From RH-AL1 sp965277735 (GTDB lineage Bacteria > Pseudomonadota > Alphaproteobacteria > Rhizobiales > Beijerinckiaceae), in contig CBDIDO010000003.1 of the NCBI GenBank assembly GCA_965277735.1, positions 2,604,001 to 2,668,000 of the forward strand: a DNA stretch of 64,000 nt, written 5' to 3'. Within the stretch, counting starts at the first letter, position 1, and each line of letters starts with the position of its first letter. Both the position numbers and the translations under genes were made by a program. Shown piece by piece: positions 28,174 through 36,639 of this stretch. Under the pieces are notes generated by a model. It had not been told where the DNA came from. It saw nothing but the letters and a program-made list of their open reading frames with translations, and made no database searches.

Positions 28174-30249
28174 TCAGGCGTACTTCGAGATGACCTTGTC
28201 GGCCTCGCCGCGCGGCACGTCTTCGTAGTGGTCGAACTGCATCGTGTAGTTGGCGCGGCCCTGCGAGAAGGAGCGCAACTGGTTGACGTAGCCGAACATG
28301 TTGGCGAGCGGCACCATCGCGTTGATGACGACCGCGTTGCCGCGCATGTCCTGGCCTTGGACCTGGCCGCGGCGACCGAGCAGATCGCCCATCACCGAGC
28401 CAGTGTAGTCTTCCGGGGTCGTGACCTCGACCTTCATGATCGGCTCGAGCAGCACCGAGGATCCCTCGCGCAGCGCCTCGCGGAAGGCGGCACGCGACGC
28501 GATCTCGAAGGCGAGAACCGACGAGTCGACATCGTGGAAGGCGCCGTCGATCAGGGTCGCCTTGACGTCGACCACCGGGAAGCCGGCGAGCACGCCCGCG
28601 CCCATGACCGAGTTGATGCCCTTCTCGACGCCGGGGATAAACTCCTTCGGCACCGCACCACCGACGACCTTCGACTCGAACGACGAGCCGGCGCCCGGCT
28701 CTCCCGGCTCGAAGACGATCTTCACGCGAGCGAACTGGCCCGTGCCGCCGGTCTGCTTCTTGTGCGTGTAGTCCTTCTCGACGCGCTTGGTCAGCTTCTC
28801 GCGATAGGCGACCTGCGGCGCGCCGATATTGGCGTCGACCTTGTAGGTCCGGCGCAGGATGTCGACCTTGATGTCGAGGTGGAGCTCGCCCATCCCCTTG
28901 AGGATTGTCTGACCCGACTCCTGATCGGTCGAGACGCGGAAGGACGGGTCCTCGGCGGCGAGCTTCGCCAGCGCGAGGCCGAGCTTCTCCTGGTCGGCCT
29001 TGGACTTCGGCTCGATCGCGATCTCGATGACCGGCTCGGGGAACTCCATCCGCTCCAGGATGACGGGCTTCAGCATGTCACACAGCGTGTCGCCGGTGCG
29101 CGTGTCCTTCAGACCCGCGAGCGCGACGATGTCGCCGGCATAGGCCGCCTTGATGTCCACGCGGTCGTTCGCGTGCATCAGAAGCATGCGGCCGATGCGC
29201 TCCTTCTTCTCCTTGGTGGAGTTCAGGACGCCGGTGCCGGTTTCGATATGGCCCGAATAGACGCGCGCGAAGGTGATCGTGCCGACGAAAGGGTCGTCCA
29301 TGATCTTGAAGGCGAGCATCGAGAACGGCTCGGCATCGTCCGGCTTGCGAACGATCTCTTCGCCGGTCTCGACGTCGATGCCCTTGATCGCGGGCACGTC
29401 GACCGGCGACGGCAGGTACTCGACGACAGCGTCGAGCAGCGGCTGGACGCCCTTGTTCTTGAAGGCCGAGCCGCAGAGGACCGGAATGAAGGTGATGTCG
29501 CGAACCGCCTTGCGGATCAGGCGATGCAAGGTCGTCTCGTCCGGCATGGTGCCGTCGAAGAACGCGGCCATGACGTCGTCGTCGAGCTCGACGGCGGCCT
29601 CGACCAGCTTCTCGCGGTACTCCTCGGCCTGCGCCTTGAGGTTTTCCGGGATCTCTTCGTCGTGGAACTTGGCGCCGAGGCCCTCGTCTTCCCAAACTAC
29701 CGCCTTCATGCGGACGAGGTCGATGATGCCCTTGAAGTCGGACTCAGCGCCGATCGGCAGCTGGATGCAGACCGGACGGCCGCCGACTTTGGTCTTGATC
29801 TCGTCGACGCAACGGAAGAAGTCGGCGCCGATCTTGTCCATCTTGTTGACGAACACGACGCGCGGGACCTTGTACTTGTCGGCCTGACGCCAAACCGTCT
29901 CGGTCTGCGGCTCGACGCCCTGGTTGCCGTCGAGAACGCATACGGCGCCGTCGAGCACACGCAGCGAACGCTCGACTTCGATGGTGAAGTCGACGTGGCC
30001 GGGGGTGTCGATGATGTTCAGGCGCTTGCCGAGCCAGTGCGTGGTCGTCGCGGCGGACGTGATCGTGATGCCGCGCTCCTGTTCCTGCTCCATCCAATCC
30101 ATGGTCGCAGCGCCGTCGTGCACTTCGCCGATCTTATGCGACTTGCCGGAATAGAAGAGAATCCGCTCGGTCGTCGTCGTCTTGCCCGCATCGATGTGGG
30201 CCATGATTCCGAAGTTGCGGTAGTCTTCGATCTTGTGATCGCGGGCCAT
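28174..30249 (-). CDS. fusA: Elongation factor G
   Basis: EF-G drives ribosomal translocation and, with RRF, recycling. The 691-residue product has G1 AHIDAGKTTTTERILFYSG, the switch ERGITITSAATT, G3 DTPGHVDFT and G4 FVNKMDKIGADF. The domain IV region GGAVPKEFIPGVEKGI and a C-terminal MQFDHYEDVPRGEADKVI are also present. It lies between rpsG and tuf, the classical str-operon position. Confidence 0.98.
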   Translation of the reverse strand: MARDHKIEDYRNFGIMAHIDAGKTTTTERILFYSGKSHKIGEVHDGAATMDWMEQEQERGITITSAATTTHWLGKRLNIIDTPGHVDFTIEVERSLRVLDGAVCVLDGNQGVEPQTETVWRQADKYKVPRVVFVNKMDKIGADFFRCVDEIKTKVGGRPVCIQLPIGAESDFKGIIDLVRMKAVVWEDEGLGAKFHDEEIPENLKAQAEEYREKLVEAAVELDDDVMAAFFDGTMPDETTLHRLIRKAVRDITFIPVLCGSAFKNKGVQPLLDAVVEYLPSPVDVPAIKGIDVETGEEIVRKPDDAEPFSMLAFKIMDDPFVGTITFARVYSGHIETGTGVLNSTKEKKERIGRMLLMHANDRVDIKAAYAGDIVALAGLKDTRTGDTLCDMLKPVILERMEFPEPVIEIAIEPKSKADQEKLGLALAKLAAEDPSFRVSTDQESGQTILKGMGELHLDIKVDILRRTYKVDANIGAPQVAYREKLTKRVEKDYTHKKQTGGTGQFARVKIVFEPGEPGAGSSFESKVVGGAVPKEFIPGVEKGINSVMGAGVLAGFPVVDVKATLIDGAFHDVDSSVLAFEIASRAAFREALREGSSVLLEPIMKVEVTTPEDYTGSVMGDLLGRRGQVQGQDMRGNAVVINAMVPLANMFGYVNQLRSFSQGRANYTMQFDHYEDVPRGEADKVISKYA

Positions 30250-30297
30250 GGGAAGATCCTCGTGGGAAGCGCGGGGGGCGCCTCTCGGAGAGTGGAA

Positions 30298-30768
30298 TTA
30301 CCAGCGGTAGTGCGAGAAGGCGCGGTTGGCTTCCGCCATCCGGTGCGTGTCTTCCCGCTTCTTGACCGCGTTACCGCGGTTGTTGGCGGCGTCGAGCAGC
30401 TCGGCGGAGAGCCGGTCGACCATCGTCTTGTCGTTACGGGCGCGGGCCGCGGTGATGAGCCAGCGGATGGCGAGCGCCTGACGACGCTCGAGCCGGACCT
30501 CGACGGGCACCTGGTAGGTGGCGCCACCGACGCGCCGCGAGCGCACCTCGATCGCCGGCGCGACGTTCTCGAGCGCCTGCTTGAACAGCGGCAGCGGCTC
30601 GGAGCGCGCCTTGCGCTCGATCGAGTCGAAGGCACCGTAGACGATCGCTTCGGCGATCGACTTCTTACCGTCGTACATGATCGAGTTCATGAACTTCGTC
30701 ACGATGATATCGTGATACTTCGCGTCCGGGATGATCTCGCGCTTCTCGGCGCTATGGCGGCGGGACAT
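30298..30768 (-). CDS. rpsG: 30S ribosomal protein S7
   Basis: The 156-residue product begins MSRRHSAEKREIIPDAKYHD and contains VTKFMNSIMYDGKKSIAEAI and VGGATYQVPVEVRLERRQAL. S7 nucleates assembly of the 30S head. It ends near NRAFSHYRW. Spacing is 12 bases from rpsL and 48 to fusA. Confidence 0.98.
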   Translation of the reverse strand: MSRRHSAEKREIIPDAKYHDIIVTKFMNSIMYDGKKSIAEAIVYGAFDSIERKARSEPLPLFKQALENVAPAIEVRSRRVGGATYQVPVEVRLERRQALAIRWLITAARARNDKTMVDRLSAELLDAANNRGNAVKKREDTHRMAEANRAFSHYRW

Positions 30769-30780
30769 GGATCGATCCTC

Positions 30781-31152
30781 TTACTTCGGACGCTTCGCGC
30801 CGTACTTCGAACGGCGCTGCTTGCGGTTCTTGACGCCCTGGGTGTCGAGCACGCCGCGCAGGATGTGGTAGCGCACGCCGGGCAGATCCTTGACACGGCC
30901 GCCGCGGATCATGACGACCGAGTGCTCCTGGAGATTGTGCCCCTCGCCGGGGATGTAACCGATCACCTCGAACCCGTTGGTGAGGCGGACCTTGGCGACC
31001 TTACGAAGCGCCGAGTTCGGCTTCTTCGGGGTCGTCGTATAGACACGCGTGCAGACGCCGCGCTTCTGCGGGCACTGCTGAAGATGGCGTGCCTTCTCGC
31101 GGTACGTACTCGGAGACCGCGGCTTCCGGATCAACTGGCTGATTGTCGGCAT
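30781..31152 (-). CDS. rpsL: 30S ribosomal protein S12
   Basis: S12 controls decoding fidelity. The 123-residue product begins MPTISQLIRKPRSPSTYREK. It contains the decoding-site segments TTPKKPNSALRKVAKVRLTN and HSVVMIRGGRVKDLPGVRYH. The lysines that mutate in streptomycin resistance are present as PKKPN and, in place of the usual GRVKD context, GGRVKDLPG, so wild-type-like sensitivity is expected. First gene of the ribosomal block. Confidence 0.98.
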   Translation of the reverse strand: MPTISQLIRKPRSPSTYREKARHLQQCPQKRGVCTRVYTTTPKKPNSALRKVAKVRLTNGFEVIGYIPGEGHNLQEHSVVMIRGGRVKDLPGVRYHILRGVLDTQGVKNRKQRRSKYGAKRPK

Positions 31153-31707
31153 TCTGCTTCAGTCCGGCCTTGTTTGTTTCCAACGGCAAGCCGGGCACGA
31201 GAGGCCCGGTGTGCCGATCACGATCGATCGATTCCCAAACGCAAAAGCAGCAGCCATCAGCCTTGCGGCTTCTGGTGCTGGTGCTGAGGCAGAGGACCAC
31301 GGAAATTTTCCGGGGTCGTGCATTCCGGGGCTTGGCGGCAAACCGCTAAGCGAAGGACGTCTCAGTCGCTGGTAACGACAGCGTTTAGAGCCCGATGTTC
31401 CGGAGCGAGTCGCTCCAGACAAGGCAACTACGGCCTGTCGAAAGTGCGCGGAACCTAGTGGCGTCGCGCCTGGGCGTCAACCGGTTTGTTGCGCTGTGTT
31501 TGCGTTGGCCCGCGGCCGCCTCAAAAGCAAGGCTTCTTGCCCCCCGAATACGGCCCTCCTAGAAACCCGCAGGAGGAGGCGCTACGCGTCCGTGATCATC
31601 GGATCGTCTGCGAAATACAGGACCCGCGTCAGGTCGTGCTCGTTGTCGGCGTATGACATCGAAAGTCTGTGTACGAGTAATCTCTCTTCAGACCCGACGA
31701 CACCGCC
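31153..31707. other. Intergenic region upstream of rpsL, downstream of glmS
   Basis: I find no convincing gene in these 555 bases. The only clear signal is the minus-strand promoter at 31452-31480. This leaves a leader of roughly 290 bases before rpsL. The leader shows no obvious ribosomal-protein binding site or riboswitch by eye. No strong hairpin with a U-tract is visible after glmS. Confidence 0.6.
31452..31480 (-). promoter_or_regulatory. Promoter of the str-S10-spc-alpha block
   Basis: On the minus strand TTGACG (31475-31480) is followed by a 17-base spacer and TAGGTT (31452-31457). This is close to the alphaproteobacterial housekeeping consensus and the spacing is ideal. It lies about 300 bases upstream of rpsL with no other gene between. 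The start point is inferred, not measured. Confidence 0.75.
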
Positions 31708-33549
31708 CTACTCTACCGTGACGCTCTTCGCCAGATTGCGCGGCTGGTCGGCGTCCTTTCCCATGAAAACCGCCGTGTGGTAGGCGATCATCTGCACCGG
31801 GATCGCATAGACGAGCGCGGTGAAGTCGGGCGCCATGTCGGCGAGCACGATCGTCTCCTCGGCCTCGGTCGCGAACTCGGCCGCCGCGCGGGAATCGCCG
31901 ATCAGGATCAGCCGACCGCCCCGCGCGGAGACCTCCTGCATGTTGGACACCGTCTTCTCGTAGACCGCATCGTGCGGGGCGATGACGATGACCGGCATGT
32001 CCTCGTCGACGAGCGCGATCGGCCCGTGCTTCAGCTCGCCCGCCGCGTAGCCCTCGGCATGCAGGTAGGAGAGCTCCTTCAGCTTCAGCGCGCCTTCCAT
32101 CGCCAGCGGGAACGAGGTGCCGCGGCCGAGGTAGAGGACGTCGCGCACCTTGCCGAGCTCGCGCGCGAGGTGCTCGACCTGCCCCTCGTGCTTGATTGCA
32201 TCCGCCATCAGGCCCGGCACCGCGATGAGGTCGCCGACCAGCTGCGCCTCGTCGGCCGCGCTGAGCGTGCCGCGGAGACGGCCGATCGCCAACGCGAGGC
32301 AGGCGAGCACGGCGAGCTGGCAGGTGAACGCCTTCGTCGAGGCGACGCCGATCTCGGGGCCGGCGAGGGTCAGCGCGGTGACGTCGCTCTCGCGCGCCAT
32401 CGTCGAGGTCGGCACGTTGACGACGGACAGTATCTTCTGGCCGTTCGCCTTCGCGTAGCGCAGCGAGGCGAGCGTGTCGGCCGTCTCGCCGGACTGCGAG
32501 ACGACGATGGTGAGGCCGCCCGGCGGCCCCATCGGCACCTCGGCGTAGCGGAATTCCGACGCCACCTCGATCGTGACCGGGATGCGCGCGTAGCGCTCAA
32601 ACCAGTATTTCGAGGTCAGCCCCGCCATGTAGGCGGTGCCGCAGGCGGTGATCGTCAGCTTGTCGATCTTGGCGACGTCGACCGGCAGCTCGAAGGGCAG
32701 CGCGACGCGGCCGGCCGACATGTCGAGGTAATGCGCCAGCGTGCGGCCGACGACCTCGGGCTGCTCGTGGATCTCCTTCGCCATGAAGTGGCGGTGGTTG
32801 CCTTTGTCGACGAGGAAGGCCGAGGCCATCGTCTTGATCTGCTTGCGCTCGACGCGGACATGGCTCGAATCGAAGAACACCGCCTTGTCGTGCGTCAGCA
32901 CGACCCAGTCGCCTTCTTCGAGATAGCTGAGCGTGTCGGTGAACGGGGCGAGCGCCAGCGCGTCGGAGCCGAGATACATCGTGCCGGCCTCGTCGCCCTG
33001 CCCGTAGCCGACGGCGAGCGGCGCGCCCTGGCGCGCGCCGATGAGCAGGTTCTCCTGGCCGTCGAACAGGAAGGCCAGCGCGAAGGCGCCCTTGAGCCGC
33101 GGCAGGCTGACGGCGACGGCCTCGGCCGGCGTCAAGCCGCGGTCCAGCGCATCGGTGACGAGATGCGCGACGACTTCCGTATCGGTTTGGGTGGCGAACA
33201 CGTGGCCACGGCCGGTCAATTCCTCGCGCAGCTCACGAAAATTCTCGATGATCCCGTTGTGGACGACGGCGACCTTGCTCGTCGCGTGCGGATGCGCGTT
33301 CGTCTCGGTGGGACGCCCGTGCGTCGCCCAGCGCGTGTGGCCGATGCCACTCGTACCGTGGAGCGGTTCCTGCCGCAGCACAGCCTCGAGGTTGCGCAGC
33401 TTGCCCTGCGCGCGCCGGCGCGTCAGGCGGCCGCCTTCCAGCGTCGCGACCCCGGCGGAGTCGTAGCCGCGATATTCCAGCCGCTTCAGCGCCTCGACGA
33501 GGCGCTCGGCGACGGGCTCGCGACCCAGGATGCCGACGATGCCGCACAT
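31708..33549 (-). CDS. glmS: Glutamine--fructose-6-phosphate aminotransferase (isomerizing)
   Basis: GlmS makes glucosamine-6-phosphate from fructose-6-phosphate and glutamine, the entry to UDP-GlcNAc synthesis. The 613-residue protein begins MCGIVGILGREPVAERLVEA with the N-terminal nucleophile Cys2. It contains GHTRWATHGRPTETNAHPHA and two SIS domains (CGTAYMAGLTSKYWFERYA, GRGTSFPLAMEGALKLKELS). It ends with the family signature NLAKSVTVE. ATG 33549 must be the start because Cys2 follows it. It begins 4 bases after glmU ends, so glmU-glmS is an operon. Confidence 0.97.
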   Translation of the reverse strand: MCGIVGILGREPVAERLVEALKRLEYRGYDSAGVATLEGGRLTRRRAQGKLRNLEAVLRQEPLHGTSGIGHTRWATHGRPTETNAHPHATSKVAVVHNGIIENFRELREELTGRGHVFATQTDTEVVAHLVTDALDRGLTPAEAVAVSLPRLKGAFALAFLFDGQENLLIGARQGAPLAVGYGQGDEAGTMYLGSDALALAPFTDTLSYLEEGDWVVLTHDKAVFFDSSHVRVERKQIKTMASAFLVDKGNHRHFMAKEIHEQPEVVGRTLAHYLDMSAGRVALPFELPVDVAKIDKLTITACGTAYMAGLTSKYWFERYARIPVTIEVASEFRYAEVPMGPPGGLTIVVSQSGETADTLASLRYAKANGQKILSVVNVPTSTMARESDVTALTLAGPEIGVASTKAFTCQLAVLACLALAIGRLRGTLSAADEAQLVGDLIAVPGLMADAIKHEGQVEHLARELGKVRDVLYLGRGTSFPLAMEGALKLKELSYLHAEGYAAGELKHGPIALVDEDMPVIVIAPHDAVYEKTVSNMQEVSARGGRLILIGDSRAAAEFATEAEETIVLADMAPDFTALVYAIPVQMIAYHTAVFMGKDADQPRNLAKSVTVE

Positions 33550-33553
33550 GGGT

Positions 33554-34936
33554 TCAGCCTTTCTTCGCTTTGGAGGCCGCCTTGAGCGCGGCCTGCGTCT
33601 CGCGGAAGCTCTTCGCCCAGCCGGGCTTGGCCACCTGCCGCGCCCGCGCGATCGCCAGCGCATCCGGCGCGACATCCTCGGTCACCACCGCGCCGGTCCC
33701 GATATAGGCGCCGTCGCCGATCGTCACCGGGGCCACCAGCGCGCTGTCGCTACCGACGAAGACATCGGCGCCGATGGTCGTCCGGAATTTCTGGAAGCCG
33801 TTGTAATTGCAGGTGATCGTGCCCGCCCCGATGTTGGTCCGCGGGCCGATGTCCGCGTCGCCTATATAGCTCAGGTGGTTGGCCTTGACCCCGGCGGCCA
33901 GCGTCGAGGCCTTCACCTCGACGAAATTGCCGACATGCACGTCCTCGGCCAGGACCGCGCCCGGCCGCAGCCGCGCGAACGGCCCGACGATCGCGCCAGG
34001 CCCGACCTTGGCGCCCTCGAGATGCGAGAAGGCGCGGATGCGCGCGCCGTCGGCCACCTCGACGCCGCGCGCGAACATGACGTTCGGCTCGACCAGCACG
34101 TCGCGGCCGAGCCGCGTGTCGAAGGACAGCGTGACACTTGCCGGATCGAGGAGGGTCGCGCCGCCGCGCATCGCACTCTCGCGCAGCCGCGTCTGCATCG
34201 AGGCCTCGCAGCGCGCCAGCTGGACGCGATCGTTGACGCCCTGCACTTCCGAATCGTCGACGGTCGCGAAAGCCGCGGTGAGCCCGCGGCGGCGCGCCAC
34301 TTCGACGATGTCGGTGAGGTAGAATTCGTTCTGCGCGTTGTCATTGCCGATCGCGTCCAGCAGATCGAGCGCGAGGCGGCCATCGAGCGCCATCAGGCCG
34401 GCGTTGCAGAGCGTCACGGCGCGCTCCTCCGGCGTCGCATCGCGATCCTCGCGGATGGCGAACAAGGTCTCGCCGGCCGTGAGCAGGCGCCCGTAGCCCT
34501 TCGGGTCGCGCGCCTCGAAGCCGAGGACGACGACCGCCGCCCCCGTCTCGGCAAGGCGGCCGCGCAGCAGCGCGAAGGTTTCGGGCCGCACCAGCGGCGT
34601 GTCGGCGAAGGCGACGACAAGGTCGTCGTAGCCCTTTGCGATGGCCGCGCGCGCCGCCAGCACCGCATGCGCGGTGCCGCGCCGTTCGGTCTGTGTGAAA
34701 GGACGTGCACGCCCCGCCTGCGCGGCGACGTCGTCGCGCCCCGGCCCAAGTACGAGCGCCACATCGTTGATCCCGGCCTCGGCGATGGCGGCGAGCGAAT
34801 GCGCCAGCAGCGAGCGGCCAGCGACCTCGTGCAGCACCTTGGGCCGCGCCGACCGCATCCGCGTCCCCTCGCCCGCCGCCAGCACGACGGCGAGGCAGCT
34901 GCGCGACGATTGCGGCGGCGAGGATTGTTCGTCCAT
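33554..34936 (-). CDS. glmU: Bifunctional GlcNAc-1-P uridyltransferase / GlcN-1-P acetyltransferase
   Basis: GlmU completes UDP-GlcNAc synthesis. The 460-residue protein has the N-terminal pyrophosphorylase motif VVLAAGEGTRMRSARPKVLH and the C-terminal left-handed beta-helix with hexapeptide repeats, including HLSYIGDADIGPRTNIGAGT and TCNYNGFQKFRTTIGADVFV. I chose ATG 34936, which has GGAG six bases upstream; an ATG at 34974 is in frame but would overlap opgG's start. It is head-to-head with opgG, leaving 37 bases. Confidence 0.96.
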   Translation of the reverse strand: MDEQSSPPQSSRSCLAVVLAAGEGTRMRSARPKVLHEVAGRSLLAHSLAAIAEAGINDVALVLGPGRDDVAAQAGRARPFTQTERRGTAHAVLAARAAIAKGYDDLVVAFADTPLVRPETFALLRGRLAETGAAVVVLGFEARDPKGYGRLLTAGETLFAIREDRDATPEERAVTLCNAGLMALDGRLALDLLDAIGNDNAQNEFYLTDIVEVARRRGLTAAFATVDDSEVQGVNDRVQLARCEASMQTRLRESAMRGGATLLDPASVTLSFDTRLGRDVLVEPNVMFARGVEVADGARIRAFSHLEGAKVGPGAIVGPFARLRPGAVLAEDVHVGNFVEVKASTLAAGVKANHLSYIGDADIGPRTNIGAGTITCNYNGFQKFRTTIGADVFVGSDSALVAPVTIGDGAYIGTGAVVTEDVAPDALAIARARQVAKPGWAKSFRETQAALKAASKAKKG

Positions 34937-34973
34937 AAGATTCTCCGGCTGGCCCTTCCTTTCCGAATAAGCC

Positions 34974-36629
34974 ATGGTCGAGGCAAGGCGAAAGATCGCA
35001 CCCGCCGCGTCGGCCTTCAGGAGAGACCCGCGCTTGTCGTTTAAACGTCGTGAGTTCTTGAAACTTGGGTTGGCTGGGGCCGCCGGATCGGCGGCCTTTT
35101 CATGGAGGGACAGCGCCGACGCGGCCGCGCCGGCCGCCGCACCGCAGGCGCCCCCACCGGCCCCGAATCCCGCCATCGCCGGCCCCCTCATCAAGCTGGC
35201 GCCACCCGAGGATTTCGCACCCGGCGACGTCGCCGACATGGCACGGGCCCTCGCCAAGCAACCCTTCAAGCCGATCTCGTCGGACCTGCCCGACCCGTTC
35301 AAGTCGCTCGGATTCGACGCCTACGAGGCGATCACGCTGAAGCCCGAGGCGCGCGTGTGGGCGAAGGAGAATATCGGCTTCGTCCTCGAGCCGATGCAGC
35401 GCGGGTTCCAGACGCCGAACCCGATCCAGCTCAACCTCGTCGTCGACGCGAAGTCCTATCGCCTCGTCTACGCGACCGATCTGTTCGATTTCGGAAAGCT
35501 GAAGCCCTCCCCGTCGATGGGCGACATCGGCTTCGCGGGCTTCCATGTCAGCGTGCCCCAGGGAACGTCGGGCACGCGCGAGCTCGCGTCGTTCCAGGGT
35601 TCCAACTTCTTCCGCGCGCTCGCCGACGGCCAGGTCGCAGGCCTGATGGCACGCGCGCTGGCGCTCAAGGTCGCCGACGCGAAAGGCGAGGAGACGCCGC
35701 TCTTCCGCACGATCTGGATCGAGCGGCCGAACGTCGTCGACAACCTCCTCGTCGTCCACGCGCTGATCGATTCGGAGAGCATCGTCGGCGCCTTCCGCTT
35801 CACGATCCATCCCGGCGAGGCGACGATCATCGACACCGAGTGCACGCTGATACCGCGTGCCGACATCGACAATTACGGGCTCGCCTCGATGAGCGCGACG
35901 CATCTGCTCGGCTTCCTCGACCACAAGCGCTTCGACGACTACCGGCCGACCGTCGCCGAGGTCGGCGGCCTGCAGATGCTGACCGGGGCCGGCGAATGGG
36001 TCTGGCGGCCGGTTACCAACCGCGAGACGCTGCAGATCTCGACCTTCGTCGACAACAAGCCGCGCGGCTTCGGCCTGCTGCTCCGCGACCGCGACTTCGA
36101 GAGCTACGATGACGAGTTCGAGCATTGGGAGAAGCGGCCGTCGCTGTGGATCGAGCCGATCGGCGACTGGGACGAGGGCGGCGTGCAGCTCATCGAGATC
36201 CCGTCGCAATCGGATGCCAACGACAACATCTTGTGCTTCTGGCGCCCCAAGGCGCCTTTGAAGGCAGGCGTTGAAGCGTCCTTCGCCTACCGCATGTTCT
36301 GGTGCTGGGACCCGCCGAACCGGCCCGACGTCGCGCACACGATCCACTCGCGCTCGGGCACGATCGGCAGCCACCAGCGCTATCTCGTCGAGTTCCAGGG
36401 CGACATCCTGAATGACCCGACGAAGACCGACGGTCTGTCGCCGACGTTGACCGCCGGGACGGGCTCCATCACCATGATGGAGACCTTCGCCGACAAGGAT
36501 CGCAAGGCCTATCGCGTGCTCTTCGAGCTCGACCCGGGCAATGCCGAGGCCTCCGAGCTGAGGCTGGTCCTCGAGGCGAAGGGACAACGGGTCAGCGAGA
36601 CCTGGCTCTATCGTTGGACGCCACCATGA
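34974..36629 (+). CDS. opgG: Glucan biosynthesis protein OpgG/MdoG, Tat-exported
   Basis: OpgG is a periplasmic protein needed for making branched osmoregulated periplasmic glucans. The 551-residue product has a twin-arginine signal (SFKRREFLKLGLAGAAGSAA) and the MdoG domain: FDAYEAITLKPEARVW, GFAGFHVSVP, GSNFFRALADGQ, FWRPKAPLKAGVEASFAYRM. Length matches. The opgH glucosyltransferase follows 10 bases later. The ATG at 34974 leaves a 37-base gap to glmU; an in-frame later start near the Tat motif is possible. Confidence 0.93.
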   Translation: MVEARRKIAPAASAFRRDPRLSFKRREFLKLGLAGAAGSAAFSWRDSADAAAPAAAPQAPPPAPNPAIAGPLIKLAPPEDFAPGDVADMARALAKQPFKPISSDLPDPFKSLGFDAYEAITLKPEARVWAKENIGFVLEPMQRGFQTPNPIQLNLVVDAKSYRLVYATDLFDFGKLKPSPSMGDIGFAGFHVSVPQGTSGTRELASFQGSNFFRALADGQVAGLMARALALKVADAKGEETPLFRTIWIERPNVVDNLLVVHALIDSESIVGAFRFTIHPGEATIIDTECTLIPRADIDNYGLASMSATHLLGFLDHKRFDDYRPTVAEVGGLQMLTGAGEWVWRPVTNRETLQISTFVDNKPRGFGLLLRDRDFESYDDEFEHWEKRPSLWIEPIGDWDEGGVQLIEIPSQSDANDNILCFWRPKAPLKAGVEASFAYRMFWCWDPPNRPDVAHTIHSRSGTIGSHQRYLVEFQGDILNDPTKTDGLSPTLTAGTGSITMMETFADKDRKAYRVLFELDPGNAEASELRLVLEAKGQRVSETWLYRWTPP

Positions 36630-36639
36630 TTTCCTTCGC

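Noticed and set aside
28150..31287. Very long plus-strand open frame (over 1000 codons) opposite fusA, rpsG and rpsL
   Set aside because: It is antisense to three certain ribosomal genes; long antisense frames are expected in GC-rich DNA, and its translation shows no recognisable domain.
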